Shown in pieces: positions 16,681 to 26,433 of a DNA stretch of 64,000 nucleotides. This DNA is from Alphaproteobacteria bacterium (GTDB taxonomy: Bacteria > Pseudomonadota > Alphaproteobacteria > SMXP01). The stretch is from positions 62,001 through 126,000 of the forward strand of contig JANQPV010000021.1 of NCBI GenBank assembly GCA_028285305.1, in the 5' to 3' direction. Below the pieces are notes generated by a model that worked only from the letters and a program-made list of their open reading frames with translations, was not told the DNA's origin and did no database searches. The position numbers were made by a program, and so were the translations under genes. Each line of letters opens with the position of its first letter. The stretch's first letter is position 1.

Positions 16681-19233
16681 ATGCGCACTCGCCTTTCCAT
16701 TCCTGAGTTTTGTCTTGTCTTACTTGTCGGTCCCACAGGGTCGGGCAAATCCACGTTCGCCGCGAAGCATTTTAAGGCCAGTGAGATCGTATCGTCCGAT
16801 GCCTGTCGGCGGATCGTATCCGATGATGAGTCAGACCAAGGCGCAACGTCCGATGCTTTTGATCTGGTGGAATTCATTGCGGAAAAACGTCTGGCGGCGC
16901 GGAGGCTCACGGTCATTGACGCGACCAACGTGAAAGCTGAAGACCGCGCGAGATTTGTTGCCCTTGCCAAAAAGTACCACGCCCTTCCCGTCGCCTTCGT
17001 CTTTTTCATTGATGCGAAGACCTGCCATAACCGGAACCAAAGCAGGACAAATCGCGATTTTGGCATCCATGTCCCGCGCAATCACCTGAATGCTTTGAAG
17101 CGAGGCTTTAAGCGCATGCGCCGGAGCGAAGGGATCCGCCAATTGGATGTGTTCGATACACCGGAAGAAATGGCTGCGATTGAGCGCATCGAGCGAACTC
17201 CTCTGTGGCCGGACAAACGGTATGAAAAAGGTCCCTTCGACATTATCGGCGATATTCACGGGTGCGCCGCTGAGCTGGAGACACTTCTGAGAAAACTGGG
17301 TTACGGCGTATCGAGTGAAGGTGAAGAAGGGTTGCGAACCTATTCCATAACGCCGCCGCCGGGAAGGCGCGCCATCTTTGTTGGGGACCTCGTTGATCGA
17401 GGTCCGCGCACGCCGGACGTATTGCGCCTCGTGAAAAGCATGGTTGAGGAGGGACACGCGTTTTGCGTCATCGGAAATCACGAAAACAAGCTTATCCGAA
17501 AGCTAAAGGGCAAGAACGTCAAACTGACCCACGGGTTGGGTGAGACAATCGAACAATTCGCTCAGCAGCTGGACGGGTTTGAAAAAGAGATGCTGCCGTT
17601 CATCGACGGCCTCATCAGTCACTATGTTCTCGATGAGGGTAGGCTGGTGGTGGCTCATGCGGGGTTGACGGAAGACATGCACAACCGGGCATCGGGCAAG
17701 GTGCGCAGCTTCGCCATGTACGGAGACACAACCGGCGAGATCGATGAATTTGGTCTGCCGGTCCGCGCGGATTGGGCGGCGCGTTATCGCGGGGAGGCGA
17801 AAGTCGTTTACGGTCACACACCCACGCCTGAGGCAGAGTGGGTTAACGGCACGATTTGTATTGATACGGGCTGTGTGTTCGGCGGCAAGCTTACGGCACT
17901 GAGGTGGCCGGAGCTTGAGCTTGTCGACGTTCCCGCCGAAAAAGTCTGGTGTGAGCCCATCAAGCCCTTAGAACCTGCGGAACAGGCGAGTGATCCCACT
18001 TCTATCGGGCTCGCGGATGTGCTTGGTAAGCGGACGATCTCGCTTGGACGGGGTGGGCGTGTCACCATATCCGAAGCTCAAGCGGCAGGGGCGCTCGAAA
18101 CCATGAGCCGCTTTGCCATCGATCCGCGCTGGCTTATCTATCTCCCACCTACCATGTCGCCGGTTGAGACCAGTGAGCGGGAGGGTTGGCTGGAACGGCC
18201 GGAAGAAGCCTTTGAGCACTATCGCTCCAAAGGTATTGAGGCCGTCGTCTGCGAAGAAAAACATATGGGCTCCCGAGCAGTTGCGGTCGTCTGCAAAGAT
18301 CCAGGCGTGGCCGCGAAGCGCTTCCGGTCGACGGAACGTGACGGCGTGATCTATACTCGAACGGGACGCCCTTTCTTTTCTTCGGAGGTGGAGACTGCTG
18401 TTCTTGGGCGGATGCGAGACGCGATCGATGCGAGCAATGTGTGGGCGGAGCTTTCAACGGATTGGCTGTGTCTTGATATGGAGATCATGCCCTGGTCGGA
18501 AAAGGCGCAAAGCTTGCTCGTTGATCAATACGCAGCTGTCGCGAGTGCAGCGGAAATCGGTCTGGGCGCGGCGGTCGAGGCTTTATCGATGGCGGTGAAC
18601 TGGGTCGACGGTCTCGGGGGGCTGTTGGACAAGACACAAAACCGGTTGTCAGCGGCACACGCATTCCGGGACGCTTATAATCAGTATGCCTGGAGTGTAG
18701 ATGCGATCGACGACTTGCGCGTGGCTCCTTTTCATATCTTGGCGGCGGAGAACCGGTCGTTTACGGATCAGCCCCATTCTTGGCACATGGATCTTGCAGC
18801 CGAGTTGGCGGGATCAGGCGGCCCAATGATGCTGGTGACGGAGTGGAAGCATGTCCGCCTCGACGACGGAGCGGCGTGTGAGGATGCCATTCTTTGGTGG
18901 GAAAACTTGGTCGCCAAGGGTGGGGAAGGCATGGTCGTAAAGCCGGCGGACTTTGTCGTGCGCGGATCAAAAGGATTGCTTCAGCCGGCAGTCAAAGTGA
19001 GAGGCAAGGAATATTTGCGTATCATCTACGGTCCCGATTACGATGCACCCGAACACTTGTCGCGGCTAAAGCGGCGCGGGCTGGGCCGCAAGCGCGGCCT
19101 CGCCATTCGCGAATTCAGTCTCGGCTTAGAAGCGCTTGAGCGATTTGTGCGCCACGAACCTCTGTCGCGCGTTCATGAGTGCGTGTTTGGCGTGCTGGCA
19201 CTCGAAACGGACCCCGTGGATCCGCGCCTCTGA
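16681..19233 (+). CDS. pnkp: Polynucleotide kinase-phosphatase-ligase Pnkp
   Basis: The protein has 850 residues with the three Pnkp modules in order. The 5'-kinase carries the P-loop GPTGSGKS (residues 17-24). The 2',3'-phosphatase is a metallophosphoesterase with GDIHG (190-194), GDLVDRG (235-241) and GNHE (265-268). The C-terminal adenylyltransferase/ligase has the nucleotidyl-accepting lysine in KHMGSR (Lys527). Pnkp heals both ends of cleaved RNA, especially ribotoxin-cut tRNA, and seals them together with Hen1. The ATG is 57 bp after the nucleotidyltransferase stop and aligns with the usual family start. It ends 4 bp before the convergent SDR stop. Confidence 0.96.
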   Translation: MRTRLSIPEFCLVLLVGPTGSGKSTFAAKHFKASEIVSSDACRRIVSDDESDQGATSDAFDLVEFIAEKRLAARRLTVIDATNVKAEDRARFVALAKKYHALPVAFVFFIDAKTCHNRNQSRTNRDFGIHVPRNHLNALKRGFKRMRRSEGIRQLDVFDTPEEMAAIERIERTPLWPDKRYEKGPFDIIGDIHGCAAELETLLRKLGYGVSSEGEEGLRTYSITPPPGRRAIFVGDLVDRGPRTPDVLRLVKSMVEEGHAFCVIGNHENKLIRKLKGKNVKLTHGLGETIEQFAQQLDGFEKEMLPFIDGLISHYVLDEGRLVVAHAGLTEDMHNRASGKVRSFAMYGDTTGEIDEFGLPVRADWAARYRGEAKVVYGHTPTPEAEWVNGTICIDTGCVFGGKLTALRWPELELVDVPAEKVWCEPIKPLEPAEQASDPTSIGLADVLGKRTISLGRGGRVTISEAQAAGALETMSRFAIDPRWLIYLPPTMSPVETSEREGWLERPEEAFEHYRSKGIEAVVCEEKHMGSRAVAVVCKDPGVAAKRFRSTERDGVIYTRTGRPFFSSEVETAVLGRMRDAIDASNVWAELSTDWLCLDMEIMPWSEKAQSLLVDQYAAVASAAEIGLGAAVEALSMAVNWVDGLGGLLDKTQNRLSAAHAFRDAYNQYAWSVDAIDDLRVAPFHILAAENRSFTDQPHSWHMDLAAELAGSGGPMMLVTEWKHVRLDDGAACEDAILWWENLVAKGGEGMVVKPADFVVRGSKGLLQPAVKVRGKEYLRIIYGPDYDAPEHLSRLKRRGLGRKRGLAIREFSLGLEALERFVRHEPLSRVHECVFGVLALETDPVDPRL

Positions 19234-19237
19234 GAAG

Positions 19238-20134
19238 CTAATCCAAATCCTTACCATCCATGCCCGCATTCTTGCGGGCGGTCTTCATCATCTCCGCGAC
19301 TGCGGCGCCCATTTGTGTGGGGTCCTTCACCGGTTCATGAGATGGGCCGCGGTGCCAACCTTCGGCAATGGCGAGCGTTGACCCACTCGATTCAAACATC
19401 CGCCCCGTGACGTCTTTGGATTCCTCGCTCGCCAGCCACACGGCGATCGGCGCAACGTGCCTTGGCGAACTGCGTTCTTGATCCTCTTCGGAAAACTCGC
19501 GCAAATCGGACGTAAGCCGTGTGAACGCGCCGGGCGCTATCGCGTTGACGGTGATGCCATAACGGCGCAACTCCCGCGCAGCGATGATCGTGAACGCGCC
19601 GATCCCTGCTTTTGCGGCGCCGTAGTTGGTCTGGCCGGGATTGCCGTAGATGCCTGAGACGGAGCTTGTGTTGATGAGGCGCGCATCGACGGGTTCGCCG
19701 GCCTTTGACCGGTCCCGCCAATAGGCGGCGGCATGATGAGCAGGCGCGAACGTTCCTTTGAGGTGGACGCGGATGACCGCATCCCACTCTTCTTCTGTCA
19801 TGTTGACGAGCATGCGGTCGCGCAGAATGCCTGCGTTGTTGATCACGACGTCGAGTTTGCCGAACGTATCAACCGCCTGATCGATCATGGCTTTAGCTTG
19901 TGCAAAATCACTCACGTCCGCACCGTTCGCCACAGCCTCACCGCCGGCCTTGCGGATTTCTTCGGCCACTTCGTCTGCTGGTCCGGGATCGCCCCCGGTT
20001 CCGTCTCTCGCCCCACCGAAATCGTTGACGACGACCTTTGCGCCATGCTCTGCGAGCATCAATGCGTATTCGCGCCCGATGCCGCGGGCCGCGCCCGTTA
20101 CGATTGCGACGCGCCCCTCACATAATTGGGCCAT
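19238..20134 (-). CDS. SDR-family 3-hydroxyacyl-CoA dehydrogenase-like oxidoreductase
   Basis: The protein has 298 residues. Cofactor motif TGAARGIG, NNAG (NNAGILRDRMLVNMTEEEWD), catalytic Ser in NTSSVSG and YxxxK as YGAAK are all intact. The sequence resembles the N-terminal dehydrogenase of peroxisomal multifunctional enzyme type 2 (17-beta-HSD4), which oxidises 3-hydroxyacyl-CoA in beta-oxidation or steroid side-chain degradation. The ATG at 20134 has AGGAGG 6 nt upstream, which rules out the longer frame to 20230. It is convergent with pnkp. Confidence 0.88.
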   Translation of the reverse strand: MAQLCEGRVAIVTGAARGIGREYALMLAEHGAKVVVNDFGGARDGTGGDPGPADEVAEEIRKAGGEAVANGADVSDFAQAKAMIDQAVDTFGKLDVVINNAGILRDRMLVNMTEEEWDAVIRVHLKGTFAPAHHAAAYWRDRSKAGEPVDARLINTSSVSGIYGNPGQTNYGAAKAGIGAFTIIAARELRRYGITVNAIAPGAFTRLTSDLREFSEEDQERSSPRHVAPIAVWLASEESKDVTGRMFESSGSTLAIAEGWHRGPSHEPVKDPTQMGAAVAEMMKTARKNAGMDGKDLD

Positions 20135-20312
20135 TTGTGTCCTCCTATGGATTTTGATCTCTACAAAGTATGACCATTGGACGTTTATGATGTCGAGCGG
20201 ATTTCTGGTAAGGCTTGCCAAAAAGAGCAATTGGCGCTCCTTTCAACCATCGACTGAGTGCAGAAATGGACTTACTGTGAGGGCGGGTGCGTTTGAGAGT
20301 TGTGGAGGCGGT

Positions 20313-21053
20313 ATGGTCTGGCGAACGAACACGGCGATGGTTTTGCTGAGCGGCATGTTGACGGTCTTTTGGGCCGTTTCCGTGCCGGCCCAAACGTTTG
20401 ACTTTGATCGAAGCATTGATGCGATGAAGCAGGCTGAGCCGCTTTCGTGCGAACAAGTGAAGGAGACGCTGGCCGCGCAAGATGGGTATGACGAAGTTTG
20501 GGCGCTGGACGGGTGTTTACAATTGGTTCATCAGCTCACAGAAATAAGTTGTCCCCTCGAAACGGGCTTCGGAGAACTGACCGGCTTTAACGTCATTGCT
20601 CACAATGATGTTCCCTTCGGTCATGATGTGGGATGTCAATACCGGTTGGGGGCGGGGGAACTCGATCTCTACAAACTTGGGACGGTTACGCTGTTTGTTA
20701 CCAACTACTCCAAGTTTGCTCTTTCGGACGAGCAGATCTTCGCCGATGTGGTCGGACATATTCAACAAGTCTATGCCGGATTGGAGGAGCGGCCGTCTAT
20801 CAGTATGTCGATGGAAACGGACTCCGGAGAGGAGATTAGAAATCTAAGCGCTTCATGGGCATTCGATCACAAACGCGATCGGTACATCACGAGTGTGTGG
20901 TTCAGTTTGCAGAATGATTGGGCCATCAAAGTGCGCGCGACATATGACGAGCATCACGAGGAAAGCGAGGCGATGGCGCAGGACTTGCGAATTGCGCTCT
21001 TTTGGGCGGAAAAATCACTTGAAGAACAAGGGGTCAAGCCGGAACGGGAGTGA
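20313..21053 (+). CDS. Secreted hypothetical protein, 246 aa
   Basis: The protein starts with a signal peptide (hydrophobic TAMVLLSGMLTVFWAVSVPAQ) and is rich in Asp, Glu and aromatic residues afterwards. Two Cys (in LSCEQV and DGCLQL) and two more further on could form disulfides. I do not recognise the family. The ATG at 20313 has GGAGG 6 nt upstream; the open frame further upstream to 19887 overlaps the SDR gene on the other strand and is spurious. It ends 5 bp before the convergent hydrolase stop. Confidence 0.55.
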   Translation: MVWRTNTAMVLLSGMLTVFWAVSVPAQTFDFDRSIDAMKQAEPLSCEQVKETLAAQDGYDEVWALDGCLQLVHQLTEISCPLETGFGELTGFNVIAHNDVPFGHDVGCQYRLGAGELDLYKLGTVTLFVTNYSKFALSDEQIFADVVGHIQQVYAGLEERPSISMSMETDSGEEIRNLSASWAFDHKRDRYITSVWFSLQNDWAIKVRATYDEHHEESEAMAQDLRIALFWAEKSLEEQGVKPERE

Positions 21054-21058
21054 TGACG

Positions 21059-21976
21059 TCAGCGCCTTTGGACAGCTCGCTCCAGCGCTTTTAGCACGTC
21101 AGTGGGCCGCTCATGTTGGATCTGATGGCCCACCCCTTTTAGGACCGTGAGATTCACGCCGGGGACTTGTTGCTCCAACGCCTTGGAGTGAATTGTCGTA
21201 CTGACGCTCTTGTCCCGATCCCCTGAGACAACTTCAATTGGCAGGGTGAGATCGCCATACGAGGGGCTTAGGATTTCTGTAAATTGTTTTGTGTGCACCA
21301 GGTCTTGAGAATTTGCTTTGAAGGTCTTTGCACGAAACAAGAGGTCTACGCCGGCCATGTCATAATAGCCCTCGGGGAAAGGGCTGCCAGTGGAGGACCG
21401 CCCGATCCGGCGTCCGATTGTAGGTACGAAAGTCCGGCGGAAGACAGGTCCGAGAAGCGGTGTTGTGGCGGCGTGGTGATACCAATCGACTCCGCCCGGC
21501 CACGGGTGACTTACCGGCGCCAAGAGGACCAGGGCCTCTGCAAAATTCGGGTTTTCCAATGCCAGCGAAAGCGAGATGAAGCCTCCCAAGCTGTGTCCAA
21601 GGACAACCGCCCGCTCAATCCCAAGGGCATTGGCCGCTCCCGTGATGAGGCGCGCCTGAACTCTCGGATCATGACCGTTCTCAGGGCGCTCGGACCGGCC
21701 GAGGCCGGGGCGGTCAACCAGGAGGACCCGGTATTTCTGCGCTGCCGTCTCTCCCAGCGCTATCTTGAGATCGCAAAGGTTGCCACTCGCGCCATGGATC
21801 ATCACAACGTTCGTGTCGCCCGAACCGATCAAAGCGTGATGCATTCGAACGCCTTCGACCGTCACATAAGCCTGTTCCACGGTGCCACACGACATAGGTT
21901 CCGTCTCCGCTGTTTGGGCCGCAGGGGCGAAGGCAAATATGATCGCCGCTGAAAGAAACTGAAAAAAGCGCTTCAT
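21059..21976 (-). CDS. Secreted alpha/beta hydrolase
   Basis: The protein has 305 residues with a signal peptide (FLSAAIIFAFAPAAQTA). It has the canonical fold landmarks: HG oxyanion loop (VMIHGASG), nucleophile elbow GHSLGG, Asp in EVVSGDRDKSV and catalytic His in GVGHQIQHE. Substrate is unknown; lipases, esterases and epoxide-hydrolase-like enzymes share this pattern. Export implies a periplasmic or extracellular substrate. Confidence 0.85.
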   Translation of the reverse strand: MKRFFQFLSAAIIFAFAPAAQTAETEPMSCGTVEQAYVTVEGVRMHHALIGSGDTNVVMIHGASGNLCDLKIALGETAAQKYRVLLVDRPGLGRSERPENGHDPRVQARLITGAANALGIERAVVLGHSLGGFISLSLALENPNFAEALVLLAPVSHPWPGGVDWYHHAATTPLLGPVFRRTFVPTIGRRIGRSSTGSPFPEGYYDMAGVDLLFRAKTFKANSQDLVHTKQFTEILSPSYGDLTLPIEVVSGDRDKSVSTTIHSKALEQQVPGVNLTVLKGVGHQIQHERPTDVLKALERAVQRR

Positions 21977-22042
21977 GGAACGTGTCCGGTCGAGGTTAGA
22001 ACTGGATACGGCCGTCGCTTTCGTTTGGATCTTTCTTCGCGA

Positions 22043-23008
22043 TTACAGCCACCCACGTCTCCGAAAGTACCAAAGGGGGAGGGCGGCTGAAAGGACCATC
22101 AAAACGATGGCCGCGGGGTAGCCATAAATCCAATTGAGCTCGGGCATTCTCTCAAAGTTCATGCCGTAGATGCTGGCGATGAGCGTTGGTGGAAAAAACG
22201 CGGTCGCGGCAACAGAAAAACCTTTTACAATATTGTTCTGCTGCACACTGATCACGCCCAAGGTGGCATCAAGCAGGAAACTTACTTGTTGCGTTAGGAA
22301 ATCGGCTTGTTCTGCGATTGATCTCAGATCTCGTGTGGCCGTTTTCAATCGTGCGCGTTCTTCCTTTGACAAATTTGTGCCCGTTGTACTCAGGAACGCT
22401 ACAAGACGCGTAAGGCCGGTTAGGCAACTGCGGATATGCGAAATATTCTCTTTAGACTGACCAATAGATTCCAAAAGATCCTGCAAGTCTCGCGAGCGTT
22501 CCTCTTCCGCGCTTGGCCTGAAGACTTTGGCCGAAATAGCATCGACTCTGGACGCGGTAAACTCAACAATGTCTGCGGCCCGGTCAATGATTGCTTCCAG
22601 CAAACCAATTGTCATCCCAGTCGGTGACTCATATTTTCGTGGATTGCGCTGTAGCCGTTGATTGAACAGTGTGATGAATCCTGGATGGAGGTATCTGAGC
22701 GTGATGAGCGTTTCTTTGGCCAATACAAATGTCATCAGGCCAACTTGGAGTTGAGGTGTTTCGCCTTTCGCCAGAATAGGCGTGGTCATATAGAGAACGC
22801 CATGATCGGAATAGAGTCGGCTTGAGGCCTCGATTTCCGACATTTGTTCCACGTTCGGTAGAGACACGCTATGGATTTGCTCTAGACTCTCGGTTTCACT
22901 CGGTGTGGGCGTTTCAAGATCGTGCCAAAGGACTGGCGTCGTGGTCTCGGTCGGGTGCCAATCCGAAGCGCTCACGCGTCCATCACTGTACTGATAAGCC
23001 GTGATCAT
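22043..23008 (-). CDS. CorA-family divalent metal transporter
   Basis: The protein has 321 residues from the ATG at 23008, which has AGGTGG upstream; the longer frame to 23083 is not needed. It has a long N-terminal cytoplasmic domain and two C-terminal transmembrane helices, with the selectivity motif as GMNFERMPEL (CorA uses GMN). CorA proteins form pentameric Mg2+/Co2+ channels; ZntB relatives export or import Zn2+. The intact GMN followed by FE-P favours Mg2+ or Co2+, not proven. It is divergent from the antiporter gene. Confidence 0.9.
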   Translation of the reverse strand: MITAYQYSDGRVSASDWHPTETTTPVLWHDLETPTPSETESLEQIHSVSLPNVEQMSEIEASSRLYSDHGVLYMTTPILAKGETPQLQVGLMTFVLAKETLITLRYLHPGFITLFNQRLQRNPRKYESPTGMTIGLLEAIIDRAADIVEFTASRVDAISAKVFRPSAEEERSRDLQDLLESIGQSKENISHIRSCLTGLTRLVAFLSTTGTNLSKEERARLKTATRDLRSIAEQADFLTQQVSFLLDATLGVISVQQNNIVKGFSVAATAFFPPTLIASIYGMNFERMPELNWIYGYPAAIVLMVLSAALPLWYFRRRGWL

Positions 23009-23187
23009 TCTACCACCTGGTGCAAATAACGTATGTGTCCATGGTCTTTGCGAGTCCCTAGCGCGGCGGCGAGAGAATGCCAAGCGAAAGGTGGAAATCT
23101 CTAATCGATCGATACCTTTTCTTGTTCACGCGTGCACACCCGAGTAAGACGTGGAGCCGAATTCGATCATCTTGGACAGATAGCCCT

Positions 23188-25017
23188 ATGGCCGTGCCAA
23201 GTGCACCCTTAGATCTTCTTACCACCGCTGCGCTCATCGGCGCGGTAGGTATTGGATCGCAATGGATTGCGTGGCGTCTCCAGCTGCCCGCGATCTTGAT
23301 CATGTCGATCGCCGGTCTTGCCATTGGGCCGGGACTGCAAATCGTCGATCCGAGCGTCCAATTCGGTGATGCCTTTGAGCCCATGGTCGGCATTGCGGTC
23401 GCGGTCATCCTCTTTGAAGGAGGTCTTACTCTCAATTTCCGCGAACTGCGCGCCTCCACGCGAAGTGTCTGGCGCTTGACCGTTTTCGGTGCGCCGCTTG
23501 CGTGGGCTTTGGGCAGCGCGGCAGCCTATTATTTGGCTGACCTTTCCCTAGGCGTTTCGATCTTGTTGGGGGGCATCTTAGTGGTGACCGGTCCGACCGT
23601 TATCATCCCATTGTTGCGGCAGGCGCGCCTGAAGCGCCGTCCTGCCACGGTGCTGAAATGGGAAGGCATCGTCAATGATCCGATCGGAGCCATTCTTGCG
23701 ATCCTTGTCTTTGAGTACCTGCTCTACTCCGAGAAAGGACAATCTTGGATCGATGTGGTTGGTGGTGTGGCCATGGGATCGGCTTTTGCCACCGTAGTTG
23801 GGATTGCTCTCGGTCGCTCCTTGGTTTGGGCGTTCCGCGCCGGGCATGTTCCTGAATTTCTCAAGGCGCCCGTCATCTTGTGCGCCGTCTTGGTTTGTTT
23901 CGCCGTATCGAATCTCGTTCAGCACGAAACGGGCCTCCTTGCCGTAACAGTGATGGGTCTCGCGATTGCCAACGCTCATCTGCCGAGCATAGAGGATCTG
24001 CGGCGTTTTAAGGAGACCATCGCGACGATCTTGATCTCAGGTGTGTTTGTGCTCTTAACGGCGGACCTGGACCGATCGATCTTTTTCAATGTCGACTTGA
24101 GCGTTGTGCTCTTTGTATCGGCGATCCTGTTCTTGGTGCGCCCACTGACGGTCCTGCCAAGCATGATTGGGACCGACCTGACGTGGAAAGAGCGGCTGTT
24201 CGTCTCCTGGATTGCGCCCCGGGGGATCGTCGCGATTGCCATCGCCTCTGTCTTTGCCCAGGGCCTTACCGACATCGGCAGCAACGAAGGCGACAGACTT
24301 GTTACGCTCGTCCTATTCGTCGTTTTCGCGACCATCATAGCCCACGGCTTGACAGTTAACTCGTTCGCAAGAGCTCTCGACCTGGTTGCAGCGTCCAAGC
24401 CCGGCGTGTTGATCGTCGGTGCCTCTCGCTTTAGTTTGCAATTGGCGAGAGCCTTCCGCGACTTGGATGTGAATGTGACGATTGCAGATTCGAATTGGCG
24501 GAGGCTGAGGGACGCGAGGCTCGATGGCATTGATGTCTATTACGGAGAGGTCTTGGCGGAAGTTGCCGAGCATCATTTGGAGTTCAGCACGTTCTCCCAT
24601 GTTATAGCGGCCACCGACAGTGATCACTACAATTCCTTGATCGCGGTTGACTTCGCCCCGGAGATCGGACGTAACCGGATTTTTCAGATTGGTGCACCAT
24701 CTAACGAGCCTGATAATCGGCATGATCTCAGAGGGACTATTCGGGGCCGGCAACTCATTGAAGCGGGCTACGAATATTACGATCTGCAGGCAAAGATCTT
24801 GGACGGGTGGACGTTTCGAAAGACCAAGCTGAGTGACGCGTTTACTTATGATCAGCTTAAGGAACAGCGAGGTGATGAAGCGGATGTCATTTTGTTTCTT
24901 GCGCGAGATGGAAAGCTCGTCTTTCGAAATGAAACGTTGTCCGGAAAACCAGGCAAGAGCTCTACTGTACTTGCGTTTGTTCCGCCGGCTAGTGAAAATG
25001 ATGCAGGTCAGCTATAG
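23188..25017 (+). CDS. CPA-type sodium/proton antiporter with TrkA-N domain
   Basis: The protein has 609 residues. The first 390 residues contain about 12 membrane segments of a Na+/H+ exchanger, including the FEGGLTLNF segment and the NDPIGAI motif with the conserved ND pair used in ion exchange. The C-terminal part contains a Rossmann domain of TrkA-N type (VLIVGASRFSLQLARAFRDL), which senses nucleotides or regulates activity. The ATG at 23188 begins just before the first helix; the frame extends to 23077 but overlaps nothing conserved. It helps set cytoplasmic pH and sodium. Confidence 0.9.
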   Translation: MAVPSAPLDLLTTAALIGAVGIGSQWIAWRLQLPAILIMSIAGLAIGPGLQIVDPSVQFGDAFEPMVGIAVAVILFEGGLTLNFRELRASTRSVWRLTVFGAPLAWALGSAAAYYLADLSLGVSILLGGILVVTGPTVIIPLLRQARLKRRPATVLKWEGIVNDPIGAILAILVFEYLLYSEKGQSWIDVVGGVAMGSAFATVVGIALGRSLVWAFRAGHVPEFLKAPVILCAVLVCFAVSNLVQHETGLLAVTVMGLAIANAHLPSIEDLRRFKETIATILISGVFVLLTADLDRSIFFNVDLSVVLFVSAILFLVRPLTVLPSMIGTDLTWKERLFVSWIAPRGIVAIAIASVFAQGLTDIGSNEGDRLVTLVLFVVFATIIAHGLTVNSFARALDLVAASKPGVLIVGASRFSLQLARAFRDLDVNVTIADSNWRRLRDARLDGIDVYYGEVLAEVAEHHLEFSTFSHVIAATDSDHYNSLIAVDFAPEIGRNRIFQIGAPSNEPDNRHDLRGTIRGRQLIEAGYEYYDLQAKILDGWTFRKTKLSDAFTYDQLKEQRGDEADVILFLARDGKLVFRNETLSGKPGKSSTVLAFVPPASENDAGQL

Positions 25018-25075
25018 GAGGCGACAATTCAACAAAGTGAGTGAAACGCGAATGGTTCCAGGATAACTTGGTGTG

Positions 25076-25507
25076 ATGATACAACTCATTCTGTCCTTGG
25101 TCGCGATTGGATTTCTAGCCATTTTGTCTCTCTGGCTGGGTCAGATGCGCACTGCGCCGCTTGACTCAATTCAAACTGTGAAGGCGCGATTGTCGAAAGT
25201 GGATCCGGAATTTCGATCAGATCGTATCTTTCTATCAGACGACAAACAAGCTGCCCTAGCATTTGATGACGGGAAGGCTGGACTGGCATTGGTGCGGGCA
25301 ATTGGAGATCATTATTCTGTACGGACATTTGGACATGGCGATTTGCTGGAGGTCTCGTCTCCCCGTACATCGGCTGATCCTGTTGTTTTGAGGACCAAGG
25401 ATGCGACGTTTCCGCGGCTGCGGTTTCGCACCAAAGACGAACAGCTTAAGAATGAAGTGGCTCAAAGGCTGGAGCCGTTTGTTGCCGTGAAGAGGGTTCC
25501 CTCATGA
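25076..25507 (+). CDS. Small membrane-anchored hypothetical protein
   Basis: The protein has 143 residues. One N-terminal membrane helix (QLILSLVAIGFLAILSLWLG) is followed by a soluble domain of about 110 residues with several beta-type stretches (DRIFLSDDKQAALAFDD). A GTG at 25073 is an alternative start. The stop overlaps the next start by 4 bp (ATGA), so it is translationally coupled to the sterol-desaturase-like gene. Function unknown. Confidence 0.6.
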   Translation: MIQLILSLVAIGFLAILSLWLGQMRTAPLDSIQTVKARLSKVDPEFRSDRIFLSDDKQAALAFDDGKAGLALVRAIGDHYSVRTFGHGDLLEVSSPRTSADPVVLRTKDATFPRLRFRTKDEQLKNEVAQRLEPFVAVKRVPS

Positions 25508-26427
25508 CTCTTCCAGATCCGGTTCAATACGCAATCCCCGTTTTTGTTGTTCTCATCGTCGCAGAAATGCTGCTTGCGCGATACCGGGGAACGGTGTCCT
25601 ACGAAACCCGGGACACGGTCGCGAGCCTCATGATGGGCTTTGGCAATTCCGTTGCGGGTGTTTTGTTCGGATCCATAGCCGTGGCCACATACTATTTGAT
25701 TCACGACTATGCGCTCTTCGACATTCCGGCCGTGTGGTGGGTCATTCCAATTTGTTTTGTTGCGGACGATTTTGCCTATTATTGGTTTCACAGGTTTTCT
25801 CACGAGTGCCGCTATTTTTGGGCGAGCCATGTGGTGCACCACAGTTCTCAACATTATAATCTGTCAACGGCATTGCGGCAGACCTGGACCGGTCGCGTAT
25901 CGTTTTCATTTATCTTTTATCTTCCCTTTGTCTATTTGGGCTTCCCGCCGGAAATCATGTTCTTCTGCGGCGGTCTCAATTTGGTGTATCAGTTTTGGAT
26001 TCACACGGAGGCGATCGACAAAATGGGGCCGTTAGAGCTCTTCATGAATACGCCCAGCCATCACCGGGTCCATCATGGAACCAATCCGAGATATCTGGAT
26101 GCGAACTATGCCGGCACGTTCATCATTTGGGACAAGATGTTCGGCACATTTGTTCCCGAAGCGGAAGAAGATCCGGTAGAATATGGTATCATCAAACGGT
26201 TGGGCACGTTTAATCCACTAAGAATCGCTTTTCACGAGTGGATCGATATCGGCAAAGACGTCGTGTCCTCCAGGAGCTTAGGCGAGGCTGTGAGTTATAT
26301 CTTCCAGGCGCCGGGGTGGAGCCCAGATGGGTCGAGAAAGACAGCAGCCCAACTCAAGGCGGAATGGAGGGCCGAACAGGATCGGCGGTCTTCAACAAAG
26401 CTAAAAAAACCGGTGCCTGCGGAGTAG
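25504..26427 (+). CDS. Sterol desaturase/fatty acid hydroxylase family protein (first copy)
   Basis: The protein has 307 residues with several membrane helices. The di-iron histidine boxes are present: HRFSH, HVVHHS and HHRVHH, with further His in QFWIHTEAI. The family hydroxylates or desaturates lipids, sterols or carotenoids with O2. The substrate cannot be set; alkylglycerol- or hopanoid-related lipids are possible. A 4-bp overlap couples it to the upstream small membrane protein. Confidence 0.85.
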   Translation: MTLPDPVQYAIPVFVVLIVAEMLLARYRGTVSYETRDTVASLMMGFGNSVAGVLFGSIAVATYYLIHDYALFDIPAVWWVIPICFVADDFAYYWFHRFSHECRYFWASHVVHHSSQHYNLSTALRQTWTGRVSFSFIFYLPFVYLGFPPEIMFFCGGLNLVYQFWIHTEAIDKMGPLELFMNTPSHHRVHHGTNPRYLDANYAGTFIIWDKMFGTFVPEAEEDPVEYGIIKRLGTFNPLRIAFHEWIDIGKDVVSSRSLGEAVSYIFQAPGWSPDGSRKTAAQLKAEWRAEQDRRSSTKLKKPVPAE

Positions 26428-26433
26428 AGATCG

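Noticed and set aside
19887-20312. Long N-terminal extension of the secreted protein frame
   Set aside because: It overlaps the SDR gene on the opposite strand, has no family signal, and a signal peptide with a good ribosome-binding site begins at 20313.
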